The notes under the pieces: generated by a model | Told to the model about the DNA's origin: nothing | Databases searched by the model: none | What the model saw: only the letters and a program-made list of their open reading frames with translations | NCBI GenBank assembly: GCA_013289665.1 | Contig: JABCZN010000007.1 | Coordinates: 146,708 to 210,707, forward strand | Reading direction: 5' to 3' | DNA length: 64,000 nt | Source: Acidobacteriota bacterium | GTDB lineage: Bacteria > Acidobacteriota > Terriglobia > Acidiferrales > UBA7541 | Shown: piece by piece, positions 27,401-35,660 of the stretch | Layout: each line of letters opens with the position of its first letter | Numbering within the stretch: position 1 is the stretch's first letter | Translations under genes and position numbers: made by a program

Positions 27401-27949
27401 GCGGTGCGAATTGACCAGACGCCCCCGGTAGGAGGCATCAAGGTCGAGGAGGTGCCGCTCGAGACGGCATCGCTCGCTTACCTGGGCTATCCGAAGGAGA
27501 TACGACTGCAGCCGGCAAGCGACACGGTGTACACGTATTCGCACCGCAGCCCCACAGGACCGTATGCGCGGGCTGCAGGAAATTACACTCGCTATGGTGA
27601 CGTGAAGAATCTGCTTGGGGCGGCGGACGATAAATTTGCCGTATTCGGATCGGGCGAGGGCGTGGAGCTGGAGTTTGATCCGAAAGGATTGCCGGCACTT
27701 CCCGCCGGATGGACGCGCGACTATTTTTTCTATGCGAACGGGTTCGAAAAAGATTTCGATTTTTATGCCGCGTACGCGTTTACCGTGGAGCCATTGCCGA
27801 GGCATGGGCTGGCCTCTTATCCCTACCAAGCCGGGAAAGAGTATCCGCTGGACGACGAACATCTGAGGTATCAATTCGAATACAATACGCGCTCGCGATC
27901 AGATCGCCTTCCGGGAAACTTGCGTTACACCTATACCGCGCCGAAGTGA
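24473..27949 (+). CDS. TPR plus FG-GAP/VCBS repeat protein with ASPIC/UnbV-type domain
   Basis: TPR motifs (AWYNLGLVYKDAGDPAKAIAAFQ), repeated FxDxDxDGxxD motifs, LLWPTGVPQDEVNLAAGKI as in ASPIC/UnbV. Confidence 0.88.
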   Translation: MKARHWGLRCVYWILGLSALLLPGLVVFASRRTEEPFRQNATTGSQKKTLATAALRLNSLGVAYLNQGKAAEGQKYFEQALATDPGFAVARMNLGIALRAQQKLEQARAALEEAASKLPDDPNAWYNLGLVYKDAGDPAKAIAAFQHVEKIVPGEPDAFYFEGYLNSQLQQYDQAIPAFQKALKLAPYHASAQFGLARAFQRKGDTEAAREGMKRFQRITSEHLGIPFGAGYGDQGKFSLAEFLPGGETGVPAEIAVDYEAQPLEKLMNLEKKSSEASAGKNGACFLDFDGDGKADLFLVGAGNGKSELLHNVGRGRFEDVTEKAGLGGVGGGLGCATGDFDNDGKTDLAVCASEGVRLFHNEGGGKFVDVTEKVGIRRQAGCVSPTFVDYDHDGDLDLYLTFAAQGVEGKKSRNVLWRNNGNSTFTDVSEETGLGVEATGGGAASTDFNNDRAIDLVLAGGASGADVYLNPREGKFVELPAIDFAKEKLPPAVGVVAFDFNKDGWMDLAFTHAGAPGISLWRNVQGKRLERVMLPEFGWTQGSGITWVDYDNDGWLDLAAVGGSANGGEIRVLRNLGDAGWSDVTKKVHLDGVKLKDPRTIAVADLKNDGSPDFVVTQTGGETLVLENVGANQNHWIEIDLKALNDNKSSIGTKLEIFAGGLYQKWEIAGASGYLGQNGPGLLAGLGKEKATDVVRLLWPTGVPQDEVNLAAGKIQAIAELDRRGSSCPILFSWNGREYEFIADMIGPGVVGHWVAPGERDVPDPDEYLKVAAKSVREKNGRLSFRFMEPMEETVYLDQVRLLAVDHPANVEVNPNERFASAPPFPEFRVIATQNARVPAGAWDDHGKDVLQLLAKRDRKYVTEFEGLPFAGFAKLHWIELDLGGWDAQKPLRLLLDGYTDYFTATSMYAADQAGIKVIAPYVEAQDAKGDWNRVVEDMGFPAGLARTMVADLTGKIPAGTRRIRLVSNLKIYWDAVRIDQTPPVGGIKVEEVPLETASLAYLGYPKEIRLQPASDTVYTYSHRSPTGPYARAAGNYTRYGDVKNLLGAADDKFAVFGSGEGVELEFDPKGLPALPAGWTRDYFFYANGFEKDFDFYAAYAFTVEPLPRHGLASYPYQAGKEYPLDDEHLRYQFEYNTRSRSDRLPGNLRYTYTAPK

Positions 27950-27959
27950 GGAGCAGCCG

Positions 27960-29021
27960 ATGGGGAGAACGGGGATCGTCACGATTCGGGACGTGGCGCG
28001 GGAGTGCGGGTACTCAGCCTCCACCGTTTCGATTGTGCTGAACGGCGCGCCGTTGTCGCGGTACATTCCCGCGGATACGAAAGGAAGAATCGAGACCGCG
28101 GCGAAGCGCATGGGGTACCGGCCGAATCCGCTGGCTCGATCGCTGCGGAGCCAACGGTCGAACATTGTTGGGGTGATGGTTATCGACATCACGGATCCGT
28201 TCTGCACGCCGATCTTGCGCGGGCTGGAGAACGCCCTTTATCAGGCGAGTTATTTGTCGCTACTGGCGGATGCGCACAACGAACCGAACCGGTTTGAGCG
28301 ATATCTGGAAATGTTACTGGACCGGAGAGTGGAAGGGCTGGTGGTGATCGCAAACTGGCTGGTGACCGACATCAAGCTGCTGGCGGACCTGACGGAATGC
28401 CAGGTGCCGACGGTGATCGCCGGGCGAAGTTTTGAGAATCATTCGGTGAGCACGGTTTCCGTGGACAACGAAAGCGGCGCGAGCATGGCGCTTGAGCATC
28501 TTTACCGGCTGGGGCACCGGGAAATTGCCTTTTTGCGCGGGCCGAAGGCGCTTTCAAGCAGCGGTCAGCGATGGAAGGGAATTCGCGCGTTCGCACAGTT
28601 AGTGGGGTTGCAACTGGATTTGAAAAAGATTCTGGAGCTGCCAGAGTCCCTGGATCCAAATTCGAGTTTTGAGGCTGGGGCGCAGTTGACCGGGGAATTG
28701 CTCAGGCAGGGCAGGCCGTTCACGGCATTGATGGCTTATGACGATGTGACGGCCTTGGGGGCGTTGCGCGCGCTGAAGAAAAAGGGATTGCGCGTGCCGG
28801 AAGATTGCTCGGTGGTTGGATTTGATGACGTGGCACAGGCGAGTTTATCGGTGCCATCCCTGACGACCGTGCGGCAGCCAATGGAAGCGATGGGCAGCTT
28901 GAGCGCGGGAATGGTGCTGGACGCAATCAAAGCGATGGATGAGAAGCAGGACGTACCGGTGGTGCGCCGAAAGATTCCGGCGGAACTGGTGGTGAGAGAA
29001 TCTACGAAGGCTTTGAAATAA
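27960..29021 (+). CDS. LacI-family transcriptional regulator
   Basis: VTIRDVARECGYSASTVSIVLNGAPLSRYIPADTKGRIETAAKRMGYRPNPLARSLRS. Confidence 0.95.
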   Translation: MGRTGIVTIRDVARECGYSASTVSIVLNGAPLSRYIPADTKGRIETAAKRMGYRPNPLARSLRSQRSNIVGVMVIDITDPFCTPILRGLENALYQASYLSLLADAHNEPNRFERYLEMLLDRRVEGLVVIANWLVTDIKLLADLTECQVPTVIAGRSFENHSVSTVSVDNESGASMALEHLYRLGHREIAFLRGPKALSSSGQRWKGIRAFAQLVGLQLDLKKILELPESLDPNSSFEAGAQLTGELLRQGRPFTALMAYDDVTALGALRALKKKGLRVPEDCSVVGFDDVAQASLSVPSLTTVRQPMEAMGSLSAGMVLDAIKAMDEKQDVPVVRRKIPAELVVRESTKALK

Positions 29022-29051
29022 TAACTGAAAATAAAGAATGGAAAAGAGAAA

Positions 29052-29085
29052 AGCGTTAACACCCCGATCAGGTCGGGGTAAACGC
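29052..29085. repeat. GC-rich hairpin between convergent genes
   Basis: gcgtt-aac-ACCCCGA-tcagg-TCGGGGT-a-aacgc; perfect 7-bp core stem plus outer pairing. Confidence 0.5.
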
Positions 29086-29129
29086 CGGCCGCAGGGGAAG
29101 AGCACAGAGAGCACAGAGTGGAGCGGCAG

Positions 29130-30419
29130 CTATTTGGGAGTGGGTGCGAAGGCGTCGGGGGGATCCAGATAGCCTTGTTGCCAGAATGCCTCACCTTGCA
29201 ATGAGCCTGCGCTGAAGTTCTCTATATTCGCGGAAGTTGCGGCGGCGATGCCACCATCGGCGGCGTCAAAGATTACCACCACACCTTCAGGCGTGGGGTT
29301 TCCGGCGGATGCTTCACGGAGGCCTTTTTCAAAAAGCGCGAGACAATAATTGAGGCGGGCGTTTGGACCCGTCTCTTTCGGATTCTGGGAGAGCGGTTGC
29401 ACAGTAAAAATTCTCACCTTTTTGCCCTTGAGCGGCGCCCAGTCGCCGGGAAAATCTCCAGTCTCTTCGCGTTCGATACGGAAACCGGTGAATTCTTCTT
29501 CCGGGCCGGCCGCGGCGGACGGCAATCTGGCAGCGAGGCCTTCGGGCAACTCGACCGAGTTTCTGCGGACAAAACCGCGCGAATCGCCGGAAATGGTGAT
29601 GTGAATCCACTCCGCTTCCTCGTCCAGGAATTCAAATTCATCGTTGGCTGCAGCTTCAAAGAGCACGCGCGAGTTCTCCGTATTTTTTGCATAGACAGGG
29701 GTGCGGGGTTTCTTGACGACGATCAGATTTCTCGGATGAGCCTGGGTGTGCTGGAGTTCCTGGAGATTCTGGAGTTCGGCGGTGAGTTGTTGAACGCGCT
29801 TTTCTCCGGCGACGCGTTGGTTGCGAAGTAAGGCGATTTCGTCGGGCTGCTGAGCGGCCTGGGGAAGCGGTGCGGCCATTGTCGCGGCGGCTCGGGCGCC
29901 GGAGAGATCAAGCTTGGGTTGCGGCGCTTGGGGAGAATTAAGAGCCGGGGAGACCGCCGAAAGCGGTTTGCCGGCAAGTTTTTCTTCGAGACGATCAAGA
30001 AAATCGAGTTCGAGGCGGCCATTGGAAGGCAGCACCTGGTAGCCGGATTTAGAGATGTCGCGATCGGCGTACCAGGCGGTGATTTTCGCAGAGAGGCGAA
30101 CGATGGTGCCTCCGGCATCGCCGGGGAGCAGTTCAACCGAGAATTGATAGAAGCCGCGTTCGTAACGGTCGAGCGGCTTGTCGGGCGTCGCGACAAAGCC
30201 ATCGAGCACAGGAAGTTTCTGTCCGGAATAAGCTTGCAGATCTTTGAGCGCCTGCTCCACCCGGGCGCGAGGCATGTTGAAATCTCTGGCGTAGGGGATC
30301 GCTTGAGCGGAAGTCTCGCGGGCGAAACAAGTCAGGCAAACAAAGCAGAGCAGGATTTTTGTAAAGCGAAGCGTGGAAACGTTCAAGGCAACTGCTCCAG
30401 AAATTCCTGGGGGAGCCAT
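29130..30419 (-). CDS. secreted hypothetical protein with SH3-like region
   Basis: Signal peptide; TPVYAKNTENSRVLFEAAANDEFEFLDEEAEWIHITISGDSRGFVRRNSVEL. Confidence 0.7.
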   Translation of the reverse strand: MAPPGISGAVALNVSTLRFTKILLCFVCLTCFARETSAQAIPYARDFNMPRARVEQALKDLQAYSGQKLPVLDGFVATPDKPLDRYERGFYQFSVELLPGDAGGTIVRLSAKITAWYADRDISKSGYQVLPSNGRLELDFLDRLEEKLAGKPLSAVSPALNSPQAPQPKLDLSGARAAATMAAPLPQAAQQPDEIALLRNQRVAGEKRVQQLTAELQNLQELQHTQAHPRNLIVVKKPRTPVYAKNTENSRVLFEAAANDEFEFLDEEAEWIHITISGDSRGFVRRNSVELPEGLAARLPSAAAGPEEEFTGFRIEREETGDFPGDWAPLKGKKVRIFTVQPLSQNPKETGPNARLNYCLALFEKGLREASAGNPTPEGVVVIFDAADGGIAAATSANIENFSAGSLQGEAFWQQGYLDPPDAFAPTPK

Positions 30420-31273
30420 CCGCGCTGACCATCGGGTGTCTCCACTCCCAACCAGTGAGGAGTGACGATCAAGATCACGACGTCGGTGAAGGCGGAGAGG
30501 GTCTTGAGAGTGGCGGCGGACTGGAACGGAGCGGCTTTTAAGTCGGCGCCGGGAGATTTGACGCGGCGCTCGAGCTCATGGTGCAAGGCGCTGACCTGCT
30601 GTTCGAGATCTTTTTGGACGGACTGCGCATTGCTGATACGGGAGGTTTCGTCCTCGCGCTGGTGAATCACGGATTGGCGAACGAGTTCGGCGCTGGTCTG
30701 GCGGCGCCTGGCGTCGGCGGCCTGTGCGGCGGCTTCCTGGAGAGTCTCAAGCTGATCCTTGATCTCTTTCATTTCGCTTTTTTCGACGGTGCCATCGGAG
30801 GGGTGAAAGACACGGTGTGCCGTCTCCTGATAGATGGCGTCAATTTTGACGCGGGTACGATTCGCGTCCACGGGAATGAGGACAAAACGAACGGCGATGG
30901 TGCCCTGGTCCCCCGACTCCAGAAAATGACGCGGCGCGATGGCGTTTTTGCGAATCTTGAAATAGACATCGCCCGGGCCTTGCCAGAGATCGAAAAGAGG
31001 AGTGGAGGCAACGGCTTCCGCACCGTTCAAAATTGGCTCCTTATCGAAAATCAGCGTGCCATGGATGACTTGATCGTGAACGACGAACTGCACAGCCTGG
31101 CGAACCTCTTCGAGCGAGCCGAAAAATTCGCGGACGAGTCCGGGAGTGGTGAATGTTTCCTTTGCTATGCCAGCTCCGGGGAGGAGCAGCATCAGGGCCG
31201 AAATTGCGGCGACGCGAACGGAGTCAGAGGGCCGAAAAACCGGGTTGCGCAGGACTTTATTTCCAATCCACAT
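30383..31273 (-). CDS. hypothetical secreted/lipid-anchored protein
   Basis: N-terminal hydrophobic segment; overlaps the downstream gene on the same strand by about 37 nt; ends with an SH3-like VILIVTPHWLGVETPDGQRGWLPQEFLEQLP. Confidence 0.65.
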   Translation of the reverse strand: MWIGNKVLRNPVFRPSDSVRVAAISALMLLLPGAGIAKETFTTPGLVREFFGSLEEVRQAVQFVVHDQVIHGTLIFDKEPILNGAEAVASTPLFDLWQGPGDVYFKIRKNAIAPRHFLESGDQGTIAVRFVLIPVDANRTRVKIDAIYQETAHRVFHPSDGTVEKSEMKEIKDQLETLQEAAAQAADARRRQTSAELVRQSVIHQREDETSRISNAQSVQKDLEQQVSALHHELERRVKSPGADLKAAPFQSAATLKTLSAFTDVVILIVTPHWLGVETPDGQRGWLPQEFLEQLP

Positions 31274-31376
31274 TTTTGATCTGCCTATTGTGTTACTCCC
31301 AACGCATGGGTCGTGTCAAATCCACTGTGAAGCGGGCGAGAGTAGATGGAGGTGTAACAGTGCGGTACCAGAACTT

Positions 31377-31400
31377 CATTTGTAAAATATTTTTCAAATG
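31377..31400. promoter_or_regulatory. 24-bp near-perfect palindrome upstream of the oxidase operon
   Basis: CATTTGTAAAATATTTTTCAAATG; 11 of 12 symmetric pairs match. Confidence 0.5.
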
Positions 31401-31678
31401 ATTGTAAGAAAACTCTTGCATTCTTAGCGCGAGAGGGAGTAGCATCCGCAACGGTTCAGGGACTGAAGGTCGCGCATCGCTCTCTTGACGGAGAGGCAAA
31501 GCGCGGTTTTCGGAAGTTGGTTTGGAGCGATTTGGCCAAATGTGGGAGTTGGCGCTGTGGGAGCGCCAGCGATCTGTTTTGCCTGAAGCACTCTTTCCAA
31601 ATACCCTTCACCCAAACTGAACGCGATCTGGTCGCGTTGTCTACTCAGCGTTTCACCGAACGTAATTGAGGAGGCAGT

Positions 31679-33073
31679 ATGGACGTCAGGGGTGGTAGTG
31701 GGGTGAATCGGATTGCGAAACGTCCGGTAAAAACTCTTTTTTATGTTGCGGCAGTCCTCGGAATTTTTCTTTCGACCTGCAGTCCAGCCAACGCCCTTCC
31801 CGCATTTGCAAGAAAATATGGCATGCCATGTTCCTCGTGCCATGAGGCGTGGCCGAAGTTGAGCCCGTTCGGGCAGCAGTTTAAAGACAATGGGTATCAG
31901 ATGGGGAACGACCGCGATGCCCCCATATTCCAGCAGCCTGCATACTGGCCGGTAACATTCCGCATCACGCCGATCTGGCACCGCGAAAGCAACGACAAGA
32001 CACAGGTCGATGGATCGAACGGAGTGGGTGGAAACGAAGCGACGGTGACTACCCATGGCTTCGACTGGAGCGGCCTGGACTTCCACACGGCGGGGACCCT
32101 CGCCAATAATTATTCGTTCTACGTTCTTCCGTCGTCCGACAACACGGCTGCGTTCCACTTTGAGTCTGTCTGGGCACGCATTGACAACATTGGGGGAAGC
32201 TCGTGGATCAACGTCAAATTGGGCAAGTTTGAGCTCGACAACCTGCTCTCCGAGAAGCGCATCCTGACGCTCACCAATGTTTCCGGCGTTTACACGAACT
32301 ATCACTTCCAGCCCGTGGGAGAAGCTTACAAGTTTGGAATTGGCGACAACCAAGTGGGCGTCGAATGGATGGGGCATTCGAAGAATGACCGGACGCGTAT
32401 TTCTGCCTCGCTGCTCTCTTCCAGTGACGGCCAGCCCAGTGTCCCGAACAGCCGTGCGTACAACGGGTATTTCGCGGCCAGCCAGGCGTTTGAAGTCGGG
32501 AGCCTCGGTTTGCAGCGCGTGGGCGGGTTTGCCTATATCGGACAGGCACCTACGTACTTCCAATTCACCAACGGCGGGCCAACGGCCGGACTTCCCGGCA
32601 CGGGTATCGGGAATAAAGGATTCCAGCGATACGGGTTGATCGGCATGTGGTATGTCAAGAAGTTTGACATTACCACGATCTTCTTCCACAGCCACGACAG
32701 CGCCTATTTGGGAACGAACACGCCGTCTGGCGGACCACTGAATCCAACCGGCGCGCTGCCAACTGGAGCGCAGGCACCGACATGGAACGGCGGACTTTTC
32801 GAGAGTCACTACAATTTCAACCCGCAACTTATCCTGATTAATCGCTACGAGTTGGTGCGCATGTCCCAACAAGCTCTCAGCACAAACCCCGGAAACCTGG
32901 GGAACGCTGATGTGCTGACGTTTGGCGCGCGCTACTATCCGTTTATCTCGAGTCGCGCAGGTTTTGCCTATCACGGGGAGTACGCCATTATCTGGCAGAA
33001 GGGCGTGTCTCCGGTTACTGCCACGAACCAAACGACCAGCAGCTTGCTGTTCGGATTTGACTTCGCATTCTAA
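31679..33073 (+). CDS. monoheme c-type cytochrome fused to outer-membrane beta-barrel (porin-cytochrome)
   Basis: Signal peptide, FARKYGMPCSSCHEAWPKLSPFGQQFKDNGY (CxxCH), about 400-aa barrel-like tail ending in FGFDFAF. Confidence 0.8.
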   Translation: MDVRGGSGVNRIAKRPVKTLFYVAAVLGIFLSTCSPANALPAFARKYGMPCSSCHEAWPKLSPFGQQFKDNGYQMGNDRDAPIFQQPAYWPVTFRITPIWHRESNDKTQVDGSNGVGGNEATVTTHGFDWSGLDFHTAGTLANNYSFYVLPSSDNTAAFHFESVWARIDNIGGSSWINVKLGKFELDNLLSEKRILTLTNVSGVYTNYHFQPVGEAYKFGIGDNQVGVEWMGHSKNDRTRISASLLSSSDGQPSVPNSRAYNGYFAASQAFEVGSLGLQRVGGFAYIGQAPTYFQFTNGGPTAGLPGTGIGNKGFQRYGLIGMWYVKKFDITTIFFHSHDSAYLGTNTPSGGPLNPTGALPTGAQAPTWNGGLFESHYNFNPQLILINRYELVRMSQQALSTNPGNLGNADVLTFGARYYPFISSRAGFAYHGEYAIIWQKGVSPVTATNQTTSSLLFGFDFAF

Positions 33074-33085
33074 GGGGAAAAAATC

Positions 33086-33949
33086 ATGCGGAGACTGCAA
33101 ATTACGAAAATTGTCTTGATTCTCGCAATTGGCATCGCGGTCCCGTTTGCTGGCTTCGGGCAGCAGATGGAATCCCACATCGGAAACCTTACGGGGCATT
33201 CCGAGGCCGGGCGGCAACTGTATTATCGCTACTGCTGGGGGTGTCATGGAGCCCGCGGCAACGGCGACGGCGAAAACGCGCCCTACTTGAACATCCTGCC
33301 ACGCAATTTTGTAATCGGGGCGTTCAAGTGCCGGTCCACGCCGACGGGAACGCTGCCGTTGGATTCGGATCTGTTCAGTACCCTGAAGCGCGGAATTAAC
33401 TTCACCAACATGCCGAACTGGTCCGCCTTGACGGACCAGCAGCGCGCCGACCTGGTTGCTTTCATCAAAACGTTCTCGCCTCGTTGGAAAACCGAAAAGC
33501 CCGGCGATGCAATCCAGGTTCCGGCGGAGCCCGCGTTGTCGGTGGCTAGCATCAAGCACGGCAGCGAATTGTTCCAGAAGCTGGAGTGCTGGAAGTGCCA
33601 CGGCCAGGAAGGCCGCGGCGATGGGCCTTCCGCCTCCACGCTGACTGACAGCAACGACCAGCCCATTCGACCCTACAACTTTACTTCCGACAACCGTTCA
33701 AAGTGCGGGAAGACGAACCAGGATCTCTACAAGATTTTCATGACCGGTCTGGACGGCACGCCGATGCCTTCGTTCGCCGACGTGATCAAGCCGGAAGACG
33801 CGTGGGATCTAGTGCACTTCCTGCGCACATTGCAATACAACAACAAGAGCCCCGAGCTGGCCTTGTGGCTGAGCACCAAGGAAGGCGCGGAAATTGTAAA
33901 CGCCAAGAAAGTACAAAACACCTACACCGGCTCTGGAGTGAAACCGTAA
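33086..33949 (+). CDS. diheme cytochrome c
   Basis: Two CxxCH motifs: CWGCHGARGNGDGENAP and CWKCHGQEGRGDGPSA; signal peptide. Confidence 0.93.
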   Translation: MRRLQITKIVLILAIGIAVPFAGFGQQMESHIGNLTGHSEAGRQLYYRYCWGCHGARGNGDGENAPYLNILPRNFVIGAFKCRSTPTGTLPLDSDLFSTLKRGINFTNMPNWSALTDQQRADLVAFIKTFSPRWKTEKPGDAIQVPAEPALSVASIKHGSELFQKLECWKCHGQEGRGDGPSASTLTDSNDQPIRPYNFTSDNRSKCGKTNQDLYKIFMTGLDGTPMPSFADVIKPEDAWDLVHFLRTLQYNNKSPELALWLSTKEGAEIVNAKKVQNTYTGSGVKP

Positions 33950-33981
33950 TTTGAAGATTCAAGTTTGGGAGGAGGATTCGA

Positions 33982-34692
33982 ATGAGTAAGAAGCACGTAG
34001 TACTGGCAGGAGCCGTGATGCTGGCAGCTTCGGCTGTTGCGTTGGCCGGACCTGCAGGTGGCACCGTCAGCGGCAAGGTGACCTATGAGGGTACGCCAGC
34101 CAAGATGAAGCCGATTGATATGTCGAAAGAACCGTCTTGCCAAAAAATGTACACAACCCCGCCAACGGTGGAAACAGTCGTGACTGGATCGGGCAACAGC
34201 CTTCAGGATGTGGTTGTCTACATTTCCGCCGGGGCCCCGGACGATGCAGCGCCGTCAACCGCGGCGGTTTTCACCCAGAAGGGTTGCCGGTATATTCCGC
34301 ACATCCTTGCATTTCAAGTCAATCAGGAAATCAAGATCGTGAATGAGGATCAAACCTCGCACAACATCCACCCGCTGCCGAAGGTGAACCGCGAGTGGAA
34401 CAAGTCCCAGCCACCGGGAACGCCGCCGATCAGCGAGAAGTATGACAAGGCCGAGTTTATTCCCGTGAAGTGCAACGTGCATCCGTGGATGCATGGAAAT
34501 TTCGCGGTGCTGAAGAACTCCCACTACGCCATAACGGGTGACGGCGGGGCGTTCAGCCTGGGGAATCTGCCTCCCGGCAAGTACACGGTGACCGCTTGGC
34601 AGGAATCCTACGGCGATCAATCGCAGGAAGTGACCATCAGCGGCAGCGAAACCAAAACCGTCAATTTCGTTTTCAAAGCCAAGCCCTATTGA
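33982..34692 (+). CDS. periplasmic blue-copper-like protein with carboxypeptidase-regulatory-like domain
   Basis: TSHNIHP and KCNVHPWMHG (CxxHxxM), then GDGGAFSLGNLPPGKYTVTAW. Confidence 0.75.
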   Translation: MSKKHVVLAGAVMLAASAVALAGPAGGTVSGKVTYEGTPAKMKPIDMSKEPSCQKMYTTPPTVETVVTGSGNSLQDVVVYISAGAPDDAAPSTAAVFTQKGCRYIPHILAFQVNQEIKIVNEDQTSHNIHPLPKVNREWNKSQPPGTPPISEKYDKAEFIPVKCNVHPWMHGNFAVLKNSHYAITGDGGAFSLGNLPPGKYTVTAWQESYGDQSQEVTISGSETKTVNFVFKAKPY

Positions 34693-34789
34693 AATGGGGC
34701 TTGGTAGTTTCTTCTGCAATGGTCAGCGGTTTCGGGCAAGCGCACCTAATGCAATAGATTGCCCTTGAAGCGGGCAAAGGTGGAGAACT

Positions 34790-35593
34790 ATGGGCAAATT
34801 TCTTGCAGTAACTATCATTGTGATCGCAATTGCTTCGGCAATTCCGGTGGTGATGCATACCTGGGAGCCGCCCGCGGATATCTCGACCCATGGGCACCTG
34901 ATCGACAGCCAGAGGGATGACACCATGATCGAAGCGGGTGTGTCGTTCCTTGCCGCGCAGATTCTGCTGGCCATATTCATTTGGCAGTTTGCTGGATCGA
35001 AGAGAGAAGGAAAGAGGAAGACTTTCCCGGGCGGAGCCAAGGGGCTGGTGGGCGCTGCGCTTGTTCTGGTCGGAGCGGAAGTACTGGCGCTTGGAGCGTT
35101 CGGCACGAAGGCCTGGGCGACCGTATATTTCACGCCGCCCAAAGCAGATGCGATGCCGATTCAGGTACAAGCCGGACAATTTGCTTTCTACTTCCGCTAT
35201 CCCGGACCGGATGGCAAGTTCGGTCCGATCCATCCCGAAATGATCAATGAAGGGACCCAGAACCTGTTCGGTCTGGATCCCGAGCACGACGTCGAGTCGC
35301 GGGACGATATCGTGACGGCGGAGATGGCCATTCCCGTGAACAAGGAAATCCATCTGCTGATGCACGCGAAGGACGTGAGCCATTCTTTCTACGTGCCAGC
35401 GCTGCGTGTCCACCAGGATTTCGTGCCGGGACTGGATTTATCGCTGCATTTCACGGCCACCCAGGTCGGAAAGTACGAAATTGTCTGCTCGCAGTTGTGC
35501 GGGCTGGGCCATTACAACATGAGGGCGTACCTGGAAGTAATGTCGCAAGCGGACTTTGATGACTGGCAAAAAAAGCAAGCAGCCGCGCAGTAG
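34790..35593 (+). CDS. coxB: cytochrome c oxidase subunit II
   Basis: CuA motif CSQLCGLGHYNM plus upstream SHSFYVPALRVHQDFVPG; N-terminal TM helices. Confidence 0.93.
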   Translation: MGKFLAVTIIVIAIASAIPVVMHTWEPPADISTHGHLIDSQRDDTMIEAGVSFLAAQILLAIFIWQFAGSKREGKRKTFPGGAKGLVGAALVLVGAEVLALGAFGTKAWATVYFTPPKADAMPIQVQAGQFAFYFRYPGPDGKFGPIHPEMINEGTQNLFGLDPEHDVESRDDIVTAEMAIPVNKEIHLLMHAKDVSHSFYVPALRVHQDFVPGLDLSLHFTATQVGKYEIVCSQLCGLGHYNMRAYLEVMSQADFDDWQKKQAAAQ

Positions 35594-35660
35594 AAAGGCA
35601 CGTGAGGTCAGATGGGAGCAGTCTCCGGCGGTGACTTCTATTTTCGGGTGAGGTGAGCAA

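Noticed and set aside
26489-27874. 461-aa minus-strand ORF
   Set aside because: Antisense to the FG-GAP/UnbV protein, no domain signature.
31424-33601. 725-aa minus-strand ORF
   Set aside because: Shadow of the porin-cytochrome and diheme cytochrome genes; Arg/His-rich with no recognisable domain, typical of antisense frames in GC-rich DNA.
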